DNA from: Nemertoderma westbladi
Lineage: Eukaryota; Xenacoelomorpha; Nemertodermatida; Nemertodermatidae
Length of the DNA: 64,000 nt
Direction: 5' to 3'
NCBI GenBank assembly: GCA_032718475.1
Contig: JAUCBJ010009048.1
Location: forward strand, 1-64,000
This document shows positions 40,340 to 53,800 of this stretch, one piece after another. The notes below the pieces were generated by a model. That model saw only the letters and a list, made by a program, of their open reading frames with translations. It searched no databases and had not been told where the DNA came from. The position numbers and the translations under genes are program-made. Position 1 is the first letter of the stretch; the number at the start of each line of letters is the position of its first letter.

Positions 40340-41330
40340 GCTGAAGGGAGATGACCAAGTGAGGGATCCTCAGCCACTGTATGGAGAGAGGGTTCCCACC
40401 GTCCTCCTTGATGAATCCGTTTGGGGCCGACGTAGGTTTGCCAGAGGCAGATTCATTGTGGTATTTACTATGGATCACAATACTTTCTTCTCCTTCTTGA
40501 TCAATGGGTTTAATACTTTCTTCTCCTTCTTGATCAATGGGTTTAATACTTTCTTCTCCTTCTTGATCAATGGGTTTAACCAGGTGAAGGTTATCAACCG
40601 AAGTGATCAGAACTTGGGAACTTGAGACCTCAATTTCGAATAAACGGCCATCTTGGGATCTACTGTTTTCCCATTCTTTAATCTTCTGGAGTAGCTTGTA
40701 TTAAGATTTGGTTAGGGTTGTGGTTACGAAGAGGGCTGAGGATTATTATTTGTAAGCTTATTGGAATACCACAACCCAGCTGTGGTAACAGACAAACTTC
40801 ACTATAATTGCTGGGATGATTTCTCTCTTTTTTACTGGTGGCAGCAATCATTGTTGGTATTGGGGATGGAAAAATCCTGGTGGTCGAGAAGGAAGTTTAG
40901 GAATACAACGACTGTGTCCTTGATTTTTCGGTCGATTGATCAAATCAGATTCCAAGAATTAATTGGGAATTGCAGCGAGAGTATTCCTTATTTTCGTCCT
41001 GCCCATCATGTAGTGTTTCTAGTATCCGCCTAGTTTCGTCTTGGTTCTTGATTAGCTGGTTTAATTGATCTCGAATCTGATGAGTCGAAATTAACAAGAC
41101 ATTGGATTGGATCAATGGGTTTCTCCTTTGTATGGAAAGAGGACTATGACTGAGGTTCTTTATTCGAAGTTAAGGATTGGGTGCAAAGATGTTTGTCGAT
41201 CTGATCGCTGATTTTGAGACTAAGATCTGATGATAATACTGCGAGGTTTGTTTCGCAGATATACTTGCTTCTTGGTTTTCTAGCATTGATTAAAGTCCAC
41301 CATTGGCATCAAATTCTATATCTTTTGATT
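40340..41330 (-). pseudogene. Decayed coding sequence with an 11-residue repeat
   Basis: On the minus strand, an open frame without an ATG at about 40705-40340 reads KIKEWENSRSQDGRLF, later VDNLHLVKPIDQ, then three copies of the acidic 11-mer PIDQEGEESIK. Upstream, in other frames, is a coiled-coil-like segment (IRDQLNQLIKNQDETRR). Stops and frameshifts separate the pieces. A retroelement Gag-like protein or a decayed host gene would both fit; I do not recognise it. Confidence 0.35.
40481..40580. repeat. 33-bp tandem repeat, three copies
   Basis: TACTTTCTTCTCCTTCTTGA starts at 40481, 40514 and 40547. The 33-bp period keeps frame (11 codons). Confidence 0.9.
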
Positions 41331-41704
41331 GCGTGACATTGAGCTAAATCTATTATTGCGAGAAATAGATTAAATGGGAAATAGATTGTTGGTGGCTGAC
41401 AGGAGGTTGGAGGATGTGGTGAACGATTATGTGAAATATGTTAGTCTGTTAAGTGCAGTTTGCTTCGTTATGAGAAATATAAATTAGACCTATATACAAT
41501 TCACTCTAATTACTTACCACATGTTGCACTAAAACTCTATGTCAGTTCTACGGCAGCATTGGTATATTGTATATTGGTGTTCCCGGTGAGATGGATAGAA
41601 TAGGTAAAGTCGTGGGTAGATAAATTTGACATTTATTAAGAAGTTTGTCTTTATATACAATCTCTGTATTACAATGTTAGTGAATAATTATTTATATTTT
41701 ACAG

Positions 41705-41866
41705 GCTTTGTTTGTTATTTTCTTCTTTGCATCGATGATGCAAGTCCTGTATCACTTGGGTTTGATGCAAATATTAATAAGGAAGATTGCCTGGGTGCTT
41801 CAGTTCACAATGGGAACTTCAGCAGCTGAAACTCTAGCCACAGCAGGGAATATCTTCCTTGGCCAT
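41705..41866 (+). CDS. SLC28A: SLC28 exon a
   Basis: The acceptor is TTTTACAG and the donor GTAAGT. It encodes 54 residues, ALFVIFFFASMMQVLYHLGL to GNIFLGH: a membrane helix and the start of the substrate-binding hairpin region. Both ends are phase 0. Confidence 0.88.
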
Positions 41867-44800
41867 GTAAGTTGCAATAACATGATGGTGTTCTTGTGGG
41901 GAATCCAAAAGACAACTACAACTGTGCCTATTTTTTTTTATTTTTATTTTTTTATTATTCTTACTTAATTTTATTTATCATAATAGAATTATGTGCCTAT
42001 TTGTATACCACATCTCGGATAGTATCGTAATTAATTGTATAAAATAGATGAACAGATATATAGGTAGTGGAACATATATAAATTTATTGCTGGAAATTCT
42101 AAAGAAATTGGCACAATACAAGCCAAGCAAAAGGTAGTGAAGGGGAGAATAAGGATCGCAATAGATCTACCTACATGGATAATTAAGGTACATATCATGA
42201 AGATAAATAAATAGAAATAAATGACACACATACAGTACAGTGTATCTGTATATAAAAGGATAAGCGTAGGATAGCATAAATAAATTGGTCGGGCATAGAA
42301 TGGAAAATTTATAAATATTGATATGAAGATATGACACCCATGTAGAGACATTAGAGAGTAGACTCTGTACTATTTCGAAATATAATAATGTATATGAAGT
42401 TTACCACCAAAAAATTGAAAAAAATTACCTTCTATATTACAGAAATCTAGCACCACATCAGGCCTTGCTTGGAAAGACTCTCTCCTCTATTGAGATTTAA
42501 CACGAATCTAATGAATAGATGTCTGAACATCTGCCTTTCTGTAATGTGGTCGAAATTTTCAAAACTGCTTTCTGACCTGCTTTTAATAGAGTAATGAAGG
42601 ACACTAATGCTACTAACTGAATGGAAATTTAGCTCCCAGCTTTTTGATATTCTGAGAACTGCTTCATGAATGTTTGACCAGTAAGATGTTGCCTCAGCAC
42701 ATAATTAATTCAGGCATGTGTGCCTTATATAAATAATTAATATTATTGGTAGTCAGTGCATGGCATTGGTAACAGGTAGATCTTTATCTACATGCTTCAT
42801 ACAGTCAATTGATACAGAAAAGAACAATAAGTGCGATTTGGAAAAACATAATTGTGTAAATCCAGAACGTTTCTTATATAATCTTCAGAAAATATTCAGC
42901 CAAGAAACAAGTAGGTACAAATTAATTGTAATTACAGAAAATAACCTAAATTTATATAAGACAAGTGTAAACAAATTTACAAATACTATGGGAGAGATAA
43001 TTATGTACTAGAATAATTCGAGAATATTTGATTATATAATATTATGGTTAGGCAGACAGCATTATAGAACAATAATGCAAAATTACCGAAAAAATATAGA
43101 AAAATTACGGTACCCATAGCAAAGCAGAGACAATAGATAGGGTGTATGTACAGTAGAGTAGTAAGAATAGATACAATACAGTAGAGTGTTACAGTAAACT
43201 AGAAAGAACAGATACAGTAATGCAGTAGAATAAAGTAGATAAGATACCGGTAATGTAAGTAAAATAGATGTAGAGTAAAGGAAGTGCCTTGTACATAGTG
43301 AGGGTTTTCGTTTCTGTATAATTAGACTTTCTTTAATTAGGAGATCGTAATTATTTGTGGCTGTACCTATGATACTAGAGTATTAGTAATCGAATCATAA
43401 TCGATAAACTATTGTAATTTTACTGAACCAACTGAAAAAATACCAAACTACAGTAGATGGGGCCTCACTAGGATACAGTACAAATAACTACTGGACTTTG
43501 CAGCGAAAAATGGAGAATTTATTTTAAAATATTTCAATTACAGTCGGAATCCCCGTTCCTTATAAGGCCATACATCAGCAAACTCACTATGTCAGAGCTT
43601 CATGCTGTTATGACAGGAGGTTTCGCTACAATAGCAGGTGGTGTGCTGGCAGTTTACATTGGTAAGTGTTTTATTTATTGGCTGTATATTTTGGTGAGTA
43701 TTGCTATCATATTTGGAAGCTATCATATTGCCAATACGTACAAGAAAACCCACAATAACCTAAACAATTCAAATTTAGCATTCCCTGATGAGCACACCAG
43801 ATGTTCATTTTTAAAACTTGCTTAAAGGGGGGCTTTTGTGTGTATCTGATGCAGAAATTATCTAAATGCTAATCTGAAATACGTTTATAGGAGTCCCATA
43901 CTGTTTTAATGTCTAGAATTGCAATTTACTTAATTGAAGTCAGTATCTTTTATAAACAGTTCAAAATAGAATTCATATTTCATCACTGCTGTAATGACAT
44001 GGTTGTGGTTGTGGCAAGCATTAACCCTATTAGTACCGGGCTATAAAATGTTGCACAGTACAATATCCCCCCTCTAAAATCTACAAATTTTTTTGTTAGT
44101 ACATAGATTTCACAAGTCCGAATCCGACGAAAGAAAAACAATTTCGAAAAAATGTACTGGTGTGGTTATTTTGCAGCACCAAAATTACAAGTAGTGAACA
44201 ATTTTCACAAAATTTGAAAATTACAATTTTTGGCTAATTGTTTCTCAATACAGGTTTTCTGAGGCGCAAAATCCATTTGAAAATGTTAAAAAATGATCTA
44301 CTTACTATAAATCGCTGTTTTAGTCCTCAGCTACGTAGGGAAAAAATGAAAAAAACAAGTAACCAGCACTTTTCAGTTAGAACACAAATTTTTTAATTCA
44401 CTTTTGCTGAGGCGCTGATTCTAATGGAATACATTTCTAATTTGCCAGATTATGCTACTCGTACTTTTCGGCGTAATATGGCAAATTTTGGTATTAGCAC
44501 CAAATTTCGTAACCATCACCAAAAAGTACAAGTTTGAGATGTCCAGTGCTGTTTTTATTGATTCCATCGGATTCGGGACCCTCAAAAACCCGTATAACGC
44601 AAGAAACAAGCCTTACTATCTATTGATCAATTTGCTTATTTTCAAAAATTTGATGCTGGCACAACAATTTTCACCCACTGGCGAAAAATACAAGTTTGAA
44701 AACTCTTATGCAATTTTTACTTATTCCATTAAATTCAGAACCCTCACAAACCCGTATAACGCAAGAAACACGGTGACACAAATCAATTGATATATTTGAT

Positions 44801-47800
44801 GGTTTTCAAAATTTTGTGCTAGCACCACATTTTATACCCACTTCCAAAAAATACGACTTTAAGATGTCTAGTTAAATAATTATTTATTCCATTGAATTCA
44901 GAACCGTCATAAACCTCTAAAACGCGAGAAATAAGTGTGACGAGCAATTGAACTATTGAATGGATTTTAAAAATGTCGTGCTGGCACCAAATTTTGCACA
45001 CAGCACCGAAAAATACACGTTTGAAACGCTCGGTGCAACTGGTATATATTCCATCGAAAGCAGAACCCAAAAAAACCCCTATTGCCCAAAAAACAGGTTC
45101 AAACAATCAATTTACAAAATTGACATATTTCAAAATTTTGTTTGAAACAAGTTTGAAATTTCGAAATTAATTTATATGAATTCCATCTCATTGCAAACAC
45201 CAAAAAACGGGTGTAAATTAAAAATAATGATGATACAAATCATATTTCATGAAATGTAATTTTCAAAAAACGTCTCAAAAAAAGTGCCAAAAGTAGGGTT
45301 AAAAATGGTGCTATAACTCGAAAACTTCCCAATATTTTTGAAAACGGGTTTCACTACTAGGAAGACAATAGATTTTTAGGAAAAGTCATAAAATTTCAGA
45401 TTCCCTACTGCGTTTGTTTCAGAATTATAACAAAAAAATCACGGGGGCGGGGTCATATTGACCCCCCACCCCGGGTTTGATAGGGTTAAGCAAAGCCTTT
45501 ATCAACATCAAAGTTGTGGTGTCTCAATTGCCAGCAATTGAACAGCTTAAATCGGAATTGGTAAACAATAATTCAAATATTGTATTTTATCATCTTTTAT
45601 TCCTTTACTCACCTTGCAAATCTTAACATCAGAGATACCTTTGTTGTATAAGTTAAAATTGTTCCATTTAAAACAGTTATGAATTGTTATGTTCCCAATG
45701 CAAACCGATTTACTACGAAATATTTTAAGAGCTTGTGTTTGTTTGCGTGGATGGTATTGAAATCCATAGTTTGCATAATAAACGTTGCACATGCAATAAA
45801 TATGGATACATTCTAGTATCGAGACATCAACGTTATCCAGATCTCCATATACACAATATCAATGACATAACCTATTGTATCTCTTAGCTACTCATTAATT
45901 ATAAAACCATTAAAATTATCGTTTTTAAAAAAAGAACAATATATACTCGTTCTTGGAATTCATTTTGATTCCTTGAAATCAAAAACTTGGAATCCCTTAA
46001 AATCTTTATTTTACAATTATACTAGAAAAAATTAAATGAAAAAGTCAATCAATATTCTATGAATAAAAAATTATGAAACCTTAGGTTCGGTGTATTAGTA
46101 ATTATTATTTAGCAGAACTCAATTAAATGTTAAGCTAATCAGAGATGTATTGGAGGAATGATGATGTTATATATCATTTATTCATATCAAATTGTAAGGC
46201 TTTGTTTGAATATCAGCTACAAGTAATTATTTACTTTAATGATCTAGGGTTTGGTATCAGTTCGGCGCATCTACTTGGAGCTTCGGTGATGTCAGCTCCA
46301 GCAGCGCTGGCTGTCTCCAAACTGATGTACCCTGAAACAGAGGAAAGCGAGACAATGAAATCAGAGCTAGTTAATATGGACAGAGGGTAAGTGGTTTTAG
46401 TAAAGTAATAATAAATAAATAATATTAGTAATAATAAGTGTTCCGATCCGGGGATTGTGATGATAACAATGTTGAGAAAACATTTGAGTTAACAATGTTA
46501 ACAAAATATTAAGAATATTTAAAAAATACCAAATTCTACACCATGTCCTGGAATATAGTGTCGTTATTCAGGTACCTGCCACCCCCCCCCCCCCCCCCAA
46601 ATTTTTCTACAAATCTTAATGAGAATGCATGGAATTTGAAATATAAAGAGTTTTACCTTCCTCCTCCCTGGGTGAGCCAGAATTTTTATTTTTGCTTTAT
46701 TTTTTTATTATATATATATATATATAAATAAATTATTATATATATTTTTGCCTGATACCTCTTTAATTATACTATTATGTACTGTAGTTATTCATACATA
46801 AACAAAATGTTCTAGCATATGAAATTTTTTTTTAATAGAATAAATGGCCTGCAGGGGAAGCAACATGCATGCAACTTTGGAATGCCCTGCCCATAACTCA
46901 ACTATTTCCCAACCAAATTCAAATGTTTTTTACATATTTGTAATCCTCGCATGGACAGCTTTCTATTGGTACCAACAAATCCCTACAAGGTTGAAGAATG
47001 ATTATATTGTGCCCTGTGAAATATCTGAAATAAAGTGAAATAAGTAGCTAAAGAATGAAAGCAAAAATAACAATTCTGGCTCACCCAAAAAGGAGGAGGG
47101 AGGTGAAACTATCTCTGTTTCAAATTTCATGCAATCTCATTAAGACTTGTAGACAAATTTGGGGGGGGGGGGGGGGGTGGTGTCCAGGTACCTGAATAAC
47201 GGCACTATATGCGAGGACATGGTGTACGGCGTACGCATGTCGCAGAACGACAAAAAGTGCATTTATAATTACTTTGATCAAAGGTAGTAGAGCTGCTAAT
47301 TACAACCTTTGAATCAAGGGAAGTTAATCAAGGAATTATCTCCCCCATCAGACTACACTAAACGTTTTAGGAACCGTATTTAATTTAGTATGATTCTTAT
47401 GATTAGGATTAGCCGATACAGGAGTAGACACTTATGACTGGTGTTGCACATGATTAAGGCTTCAAAATCTCATTGATACTCGGCTAATGAGTAAATTGAG
47501 TACTTACATGTTGGGGAAGCCAGACCACCACACCATCGAGACTAATCAAATACAGAACGTTGACGACTTACAGTACCTTGGGTCGGTAATGGATAGAGGA
47601 CAGCAGAAAATATATAGAAGTTAGAAAAGAATGCAAAGGAAAGAAACGGTGGCTCTATCAAAAATCGATACCAAAGTGATACTTTAGAATGAGGAAGTTA
47701 ATTGATATGTTGGGCAAAAATAAGACATTATAACGTTACTCATTATTCACTATTAGCCGTAGAATTTAACTCACTACCCAGGGGTTATCTGGGCACTGAA

Positions 47801-50800
47801 TGACAGTAATGGATCAATACTAAACAAAATCTATAAATGTCAGTATAATAAACTGAAACTCGAAGCAAAGCGAAGGGAAATTTTTTAAATGTTTTTTCCA
47901 TATCGCAAATTTAGAAATACATTGTTTTACTCTGTTAAGAGATATGCTTTAGCGGCCCCTCCTGCTCAGAGGCCCAAATACCGGCCTTGTCAATTTTGTT
48001 CCAAGGAATTGATATGATATTTCAGAAAATTTAATCTAATTATGCATGCTATTAATATAATAAGTAAAATATTATATAATACGGTAATTATTAAAATGAC
48101 AATGTTATTATTTGTGGTGAAAAAGTTTTGGTGGACTCAAACGGGATCCTGCACGATTGTGATAACAGGTAAGTCATCTTGAATCATGGATTTGGAGATC
48201 TGATGAAGATCTCGGAATCAGCTAATGGAAAGCCTGGTCTGCCATTTATAGCCTAAGCTATCCAGGGTCTAGAAGATCTGTGATATCTCTCTGGAAGGTA
48301 CATAAACCAGATTGGTGCTCAGGATGAATAACATTGTCTATGATGCACACACAGCTTTTTTACAACTATGGCAACAACTATGGCACAAGATGTACACAAC
48401 CTGGAGCAGCCTGCTGGTGAGAATAATAAGCGTAGTGGACATCCAATGACTTTCCTCAAATTCCTGATCATTGGACATATTACTTGAGAATAGGGGTGAA
48501 CTAGGAATGTGTATGGCTGACCGTGAGATCCAGGTGCGCTATGTTGCTGGGTCCACCAGAGCTTCACCTTACTGCAAGCCAATCACTGGGGTTCTAGTAG
48601 ATTTAATAATGTGTGGAAAAAATGATTTGGCAGATAACTTTGGGGAGTGCAATGTCGTTATTATTCTGAAGAGTGTAATGGCATTTTGAAGGTTGGCCAA
48701 CAGTAGGAGGAATAGAATATTTCAATTACTCGGATGGAATTCCATTAATAGTTTTACATAAAGAATTAAAGAAGGCAATGGGCAGGAATCGTTATCGGAA
48801 ATAATCGGAATTATCTTTCCATCAGATACCGGATATGGTTCTCACAGCGAAAGCAGTGTCATATAAAGGGGAGGCAGAAACCGTTCAAGTGTCAAGCTTG
48901 GTTGTTCTTCTGTTTTTCTTTGTAACTGTCTGTGCTGCATTCTGTGCTGTCTGTGCTGGTGCTGGTTATAATAATTAATTATGTTCCTCTTGAGTCAATA
49001 AACATAATATATGGCATGAATCGAATATATCCAGAATAAACACTGGCAGCAGAACTCAAACTCATAGTGTCCAGTAAAAACAAGGGGAAACCGGACACGT
49101 ACTACTAAATAATAAATTCAATATGGCACTATAATACTTAATATTGTCAATAGCATGCCTAATTAATGTTGTTACTATCAGGTCTAATTAATATTGTAAT
49201 GGTGGTGTAGTGGTCAGCATACCTGAACGTTTATCGGGAGACGTGGGTTCGATCCCCGCTGGTGGCGAATTCATTTTTTCCGCTTCATTTGCTATAGAGT
49301 TGGATCATCCTTAGTCCTGTTTAAATTACTTCTAATTAATATTGTAATATTGTAATAATTTACTGTACCGTCAATAACAATCTAACTTCCACTTAATCTG
49401 TCATTAGGGGGCATAGATAAAATAATATAAATAATAAATATGATACAAATTGGACTAAACTAGAACTGTCATCAAGCTACTCGTTCTGTATTAAAGACAA
49501 TAATTGTGACTATATAAAATAAATAGTTATGAATAAATAACACACAAGTACAAATGAGACACATCAAATGCTATATTAGCATACATAGCTGCCAGCGCCT
49601 AATTAAGACATGGAATTCTAATTGAATTCAATTATATTATATTAAAACCAGTCTTACTGGTACAAGTAAAATTGTTACATATTTACAAACAAATAAAAAC
49701 AGACGGAGCACAGCACAACAAATTTTTCACATATAAAGATTGAAATATATAGTTCTTAATTAGATTAGAATTTAAAATGCGCATTTTTAACAATCATTAA
49801 TATAATATAATTAAAATGAACAATTTCACTGACTGAGAGCAATCCAATACCTTTCCGATAAATGCAGTGCATATGGGTACGTCATATTAGAGTAGATTTG
49901 TGGTACATTGAACATTTTCATGCAATGATATTCATAGAATATTGTGTAAAATGGAACTAGAGGGACCGATGCACTTCTGATGATTAATTGACCCGATACA
50001 GGCACCATAAGCATCACTTGTGATAGGTTTGCAGTTCATACGGTGGTATATAATCTGATTACTTGCGTAAGTACAGTATGGTACCCAGGCCTAGTAGCCT
50101 ACGAAGGGCCCTTCTGTAGTATAGGTCGAGTTTACATAACCAACTAGGTGAGCGAACCAACTAGGAATTTTAAACTTTACATCAATTTAGGAATTGCAAT
50201 GCTATTCCATAGGTTATTCAATTTTACGGCATCAAGCCATCGTGTTTTTCAACACATCCTGTGGAATCTCTTAGATGTTATCGTAATAAGTCGATTACAG
50301 TCCGATAAAGTATTTAAACTCATCATACTACTTGATTTTAATTTAAATCCCATAAATCATATTGAGTTACTTTCGGCCAATAATGTAGGATTGATATTTA
50401 AGAATCCAACCAGGAAGTGATTTAACACTTCCTGGAATTTAGTGATGAACAGAAATCCAACTACCGAACCGGCCAGCATTCGTATCTACAATTTGGAAAC
50501 GTCCATGTCAAATAAACTGTCATGTCGTTACCACACCCGCATGACCGCCCACGTGTTCCATTATCAACTATTCCTGAAAGACAGAAGATTCCACGATCTG
50601 TGCCTTGATTGTATATGCCGTTACTGTGGCTATAGCTGCTCTGAGCGGTACAAATGCCACCAGTAGTGCCTGAGCTGCCCTCACCTCGCCAACCTAGCTG
50701 CTGGTTAAACCCCGATCCATATCACAGAATATTTATATTTATGTTTCAATGTTTGTGCATATATATATTTTACTGATCAGTATAATTAATTAATTCATGC

Positions 50801-53800
50801 CGAACAATTAGTTCAATTCAGAATTTAAAAAAAATATTTAAGAAACTCCGGAAGCGTTAATTGGATACCTTTCCACACTTCGCTATCCATTTTGTTGTTG
50901 AGCTCTCACTTTCTAGACTGACCGTTTCGAGTTTACTGGCAATTATGCTTACTAAATATTCTAGTTCTGCTATAGATTTTCCAACCACGAGGATGTCATC
51001 AACATAGTGATATCTCCTAACCATACATCATGAAGGTTGAACCCAATTTTACTGCAGTAGTTATCATTCAGAAAATCACCAGTAGTATAAAGCAGAAACA
51101 ACATTGGCGATAGGAGAGAGCATTGTTCCTCCCCTGTCATTAATTTAATACCTCGAGCATCAACTAATAATTTTTTATTCAGAAACAAAGAAACAAGCCA
51201 ATTAAGACAATTGTTGAAAATTACAATACTAACACATTTTACAAAATAGATAATACATAATCTACTAATTTTTGAAACATTGTATATGTATGTATAGGCC
51301 CCTATAAAAAAAAAAATATATATATATGACCCAGCGCAATTTAGTGTTACAGGAAATTTAACCAATATCAAATCATATCAATTACTAGAGAGGTTGTGGG
51401 CCACCATTTATTAATCACGATCCATATCGCAAATCAAATATATAATCGCAAATATTTTGCTAATTAATTTCTCGCCATCCTAGCATTCCCGGGCTTTCAC
51501 GAGAAAAATAGCAAGATTTTTTATTGTGAGAGAGGCTGGGAAGAAAAAAGCTGACTAAAAGAATCCTATTTGGGTTTTCAATAAATTTCTGTCCCTAAAC
51601 TTTAAGAATGCTATGGTACAGACGCAATAGAAGAGCATGATATGGCATATGTAAGGATTGATACGAGTTCTCATTTTGTTACACAGAAGTTATGTAGTTC
51701 ACATTGTCGAATGTAGATTTAATGTCCAAGTGACATAAGTATACACTATTATTCCCAGATTGCCTCTGAAACTCTAAGCATTCAAGCAGGGCACCAATAA
51801 TGATGAGGTCAGATCCAATATTTGCTTGGTAGGCTAGTTGTGAATGTGTGAAGGTGGTATGGTAAGAATGGTATGGGGTTGGCCTTACAATGGTCATTGT
51901 TATATTGTTATAGGTTTTAGTACAGTTTCCGTTTCCTATGTCTTTGTGGACTGCTGTGTTCCATTCACATCACACCCACAGCACATAAAACTGAATCTAA
52001 CACCATTGCCTTATACTGTTGAACTGAACCACCTGACCCACTGAACTACTTTGTTGTTCCATGCTTCATTCAACCTGACTTACCGATTTGGTGTGTTGAA
52101 GTATAATTTTTACGAATAACTCGACTCTCAGTTCAACTGTTATTCCTTAAAAGCCTGTTTTCGGTATATAATGTAAATCGCATGTATTTCTTTTTAAACG
52201 ATTTATATGCCACCAGGATATAAAGAGCACACGTCCGTGGTAGAAAAAGCAATCTTTATTCTCGGAAGCACCCGTATTCGCAATGCCCTTAAAATAGTGT
52301 CTCACAGTAATTTAGTGGCGAACATATGTGGGGCCTTCGTGAAGCAAAACTGCAAGCCGCCCCGCCCCAGCGAACAATTATACTTGTACTATAGCCAGCT
52401 ATATATTCTGATATTCCATATTTGCTTCCGACCCACACACACACACACCAACACACACACAAACACCCCCACAGAATTTAGGAAAACGGCCATAGTATAA
52501 TTATATCAGTAACCCCCCCCCCCCCCCACCCCACCAAAAAAAAAAAATAATAATAATAATTATGTGAATCTTAATGAGATTACAGGACATTTTAAACATA
52601 TATAGTTTCACCTACTTACTTAGACATGTCTAGCTTTCCATCAGTACCAACTCACAATTATAAGGTTGACGAATAAGGGCAATGGAACTGCGACACTTTT
52701 TAAAGATTAACGATTGAAAGCGAATTTAATAACTGACTCACCCATGTAGGATGAGAGAGAGGCATACATATTATAGTATAATATTGAAATATAACTATTA
52801 TAATTTCAGAGAAGAAACCAATGTTATTGAGGCGGCTGCAAGCGGAGCTGCGCAAGCCGTAACTTTAGTGCTTAACATTACGGCCAACCTGGTTGCCTTC
52901 CTTGCCATCCTCGCCTTCCTCGACGGTATTCTCAGCTACTTTGGGGGCCTGGTCGACTTCCCCGAACTCAGTTTTAATATGATCTGCTCATATATATTAA
53001 TGCCCATTAGTTTGGTAATGGGGATACCATTGAAGGATGCCAGAATTGTTGCACAATTAGTTGGAATTAAAACCTTTGCCAACGAGTTTGTTGCCTACCA
53101 ACATCTAAAACAACACATAGAAGATGGTGATCTTGATGTAAGTTGTGATGTAAGGTGTGTTACTTGTTTAGTGTTTAGGTTAGGGCTTTTCAGTAGGGTT
53201 TAGTTTAGTAATGGGGTTTGGTTTAGGTTTAAATTTTGTATACAAATAATTTTATGCATCAATATTAATAATACCTTCGAATGTAGAAATCTTCACTTTA
53301 AATGTTCAAAACAATAAATTTATCCTAAACCAAAGCAACTTGATAAACAGTCCATATTGATTCCATATCATGTGTAGTCAAAGTGTCGTGATGACTGCTG
53401 ACAGGCTCTGATTATATATCACCATTATTTAATTATATGTATAATTAGAAGACCGTTAGGGCTTATTATTAATTTTTTTGTAAAATTTGATGCAGATTCA
53501 CCAAACTGTACAAACTAAACTTTTTTTTTCAAAAAAAATTCGACGATTGGTTCTCGAGATATCAAATTACAAAACACTAGAAGACCGTTAGGGCTTACTT
53601 GTGAAAGGTCAAGTATATGTGCCACTTAAAACTCTTGTTACAGGATTCATCCCTTAGCGCACTCACTTCGACCACTCAAAACCAATATCGCCTTCTTAGC
53701 CGAAAGATAGTAAAACGGCTAATCAATTATCAGTTATCACCCATGTTTGTCACCTTCAAGGTCACGGTAACAAACATTAAGGCCCAATGGCCAAACATTG

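Noticed and set aside
49197-49268. Functional tRNA-Asn
   Set aside because: D, anticodon and T arms fold, but the acceptor stem does not pair and position 33 is C, so a SINE head or tRNA pseudogene is more likely.
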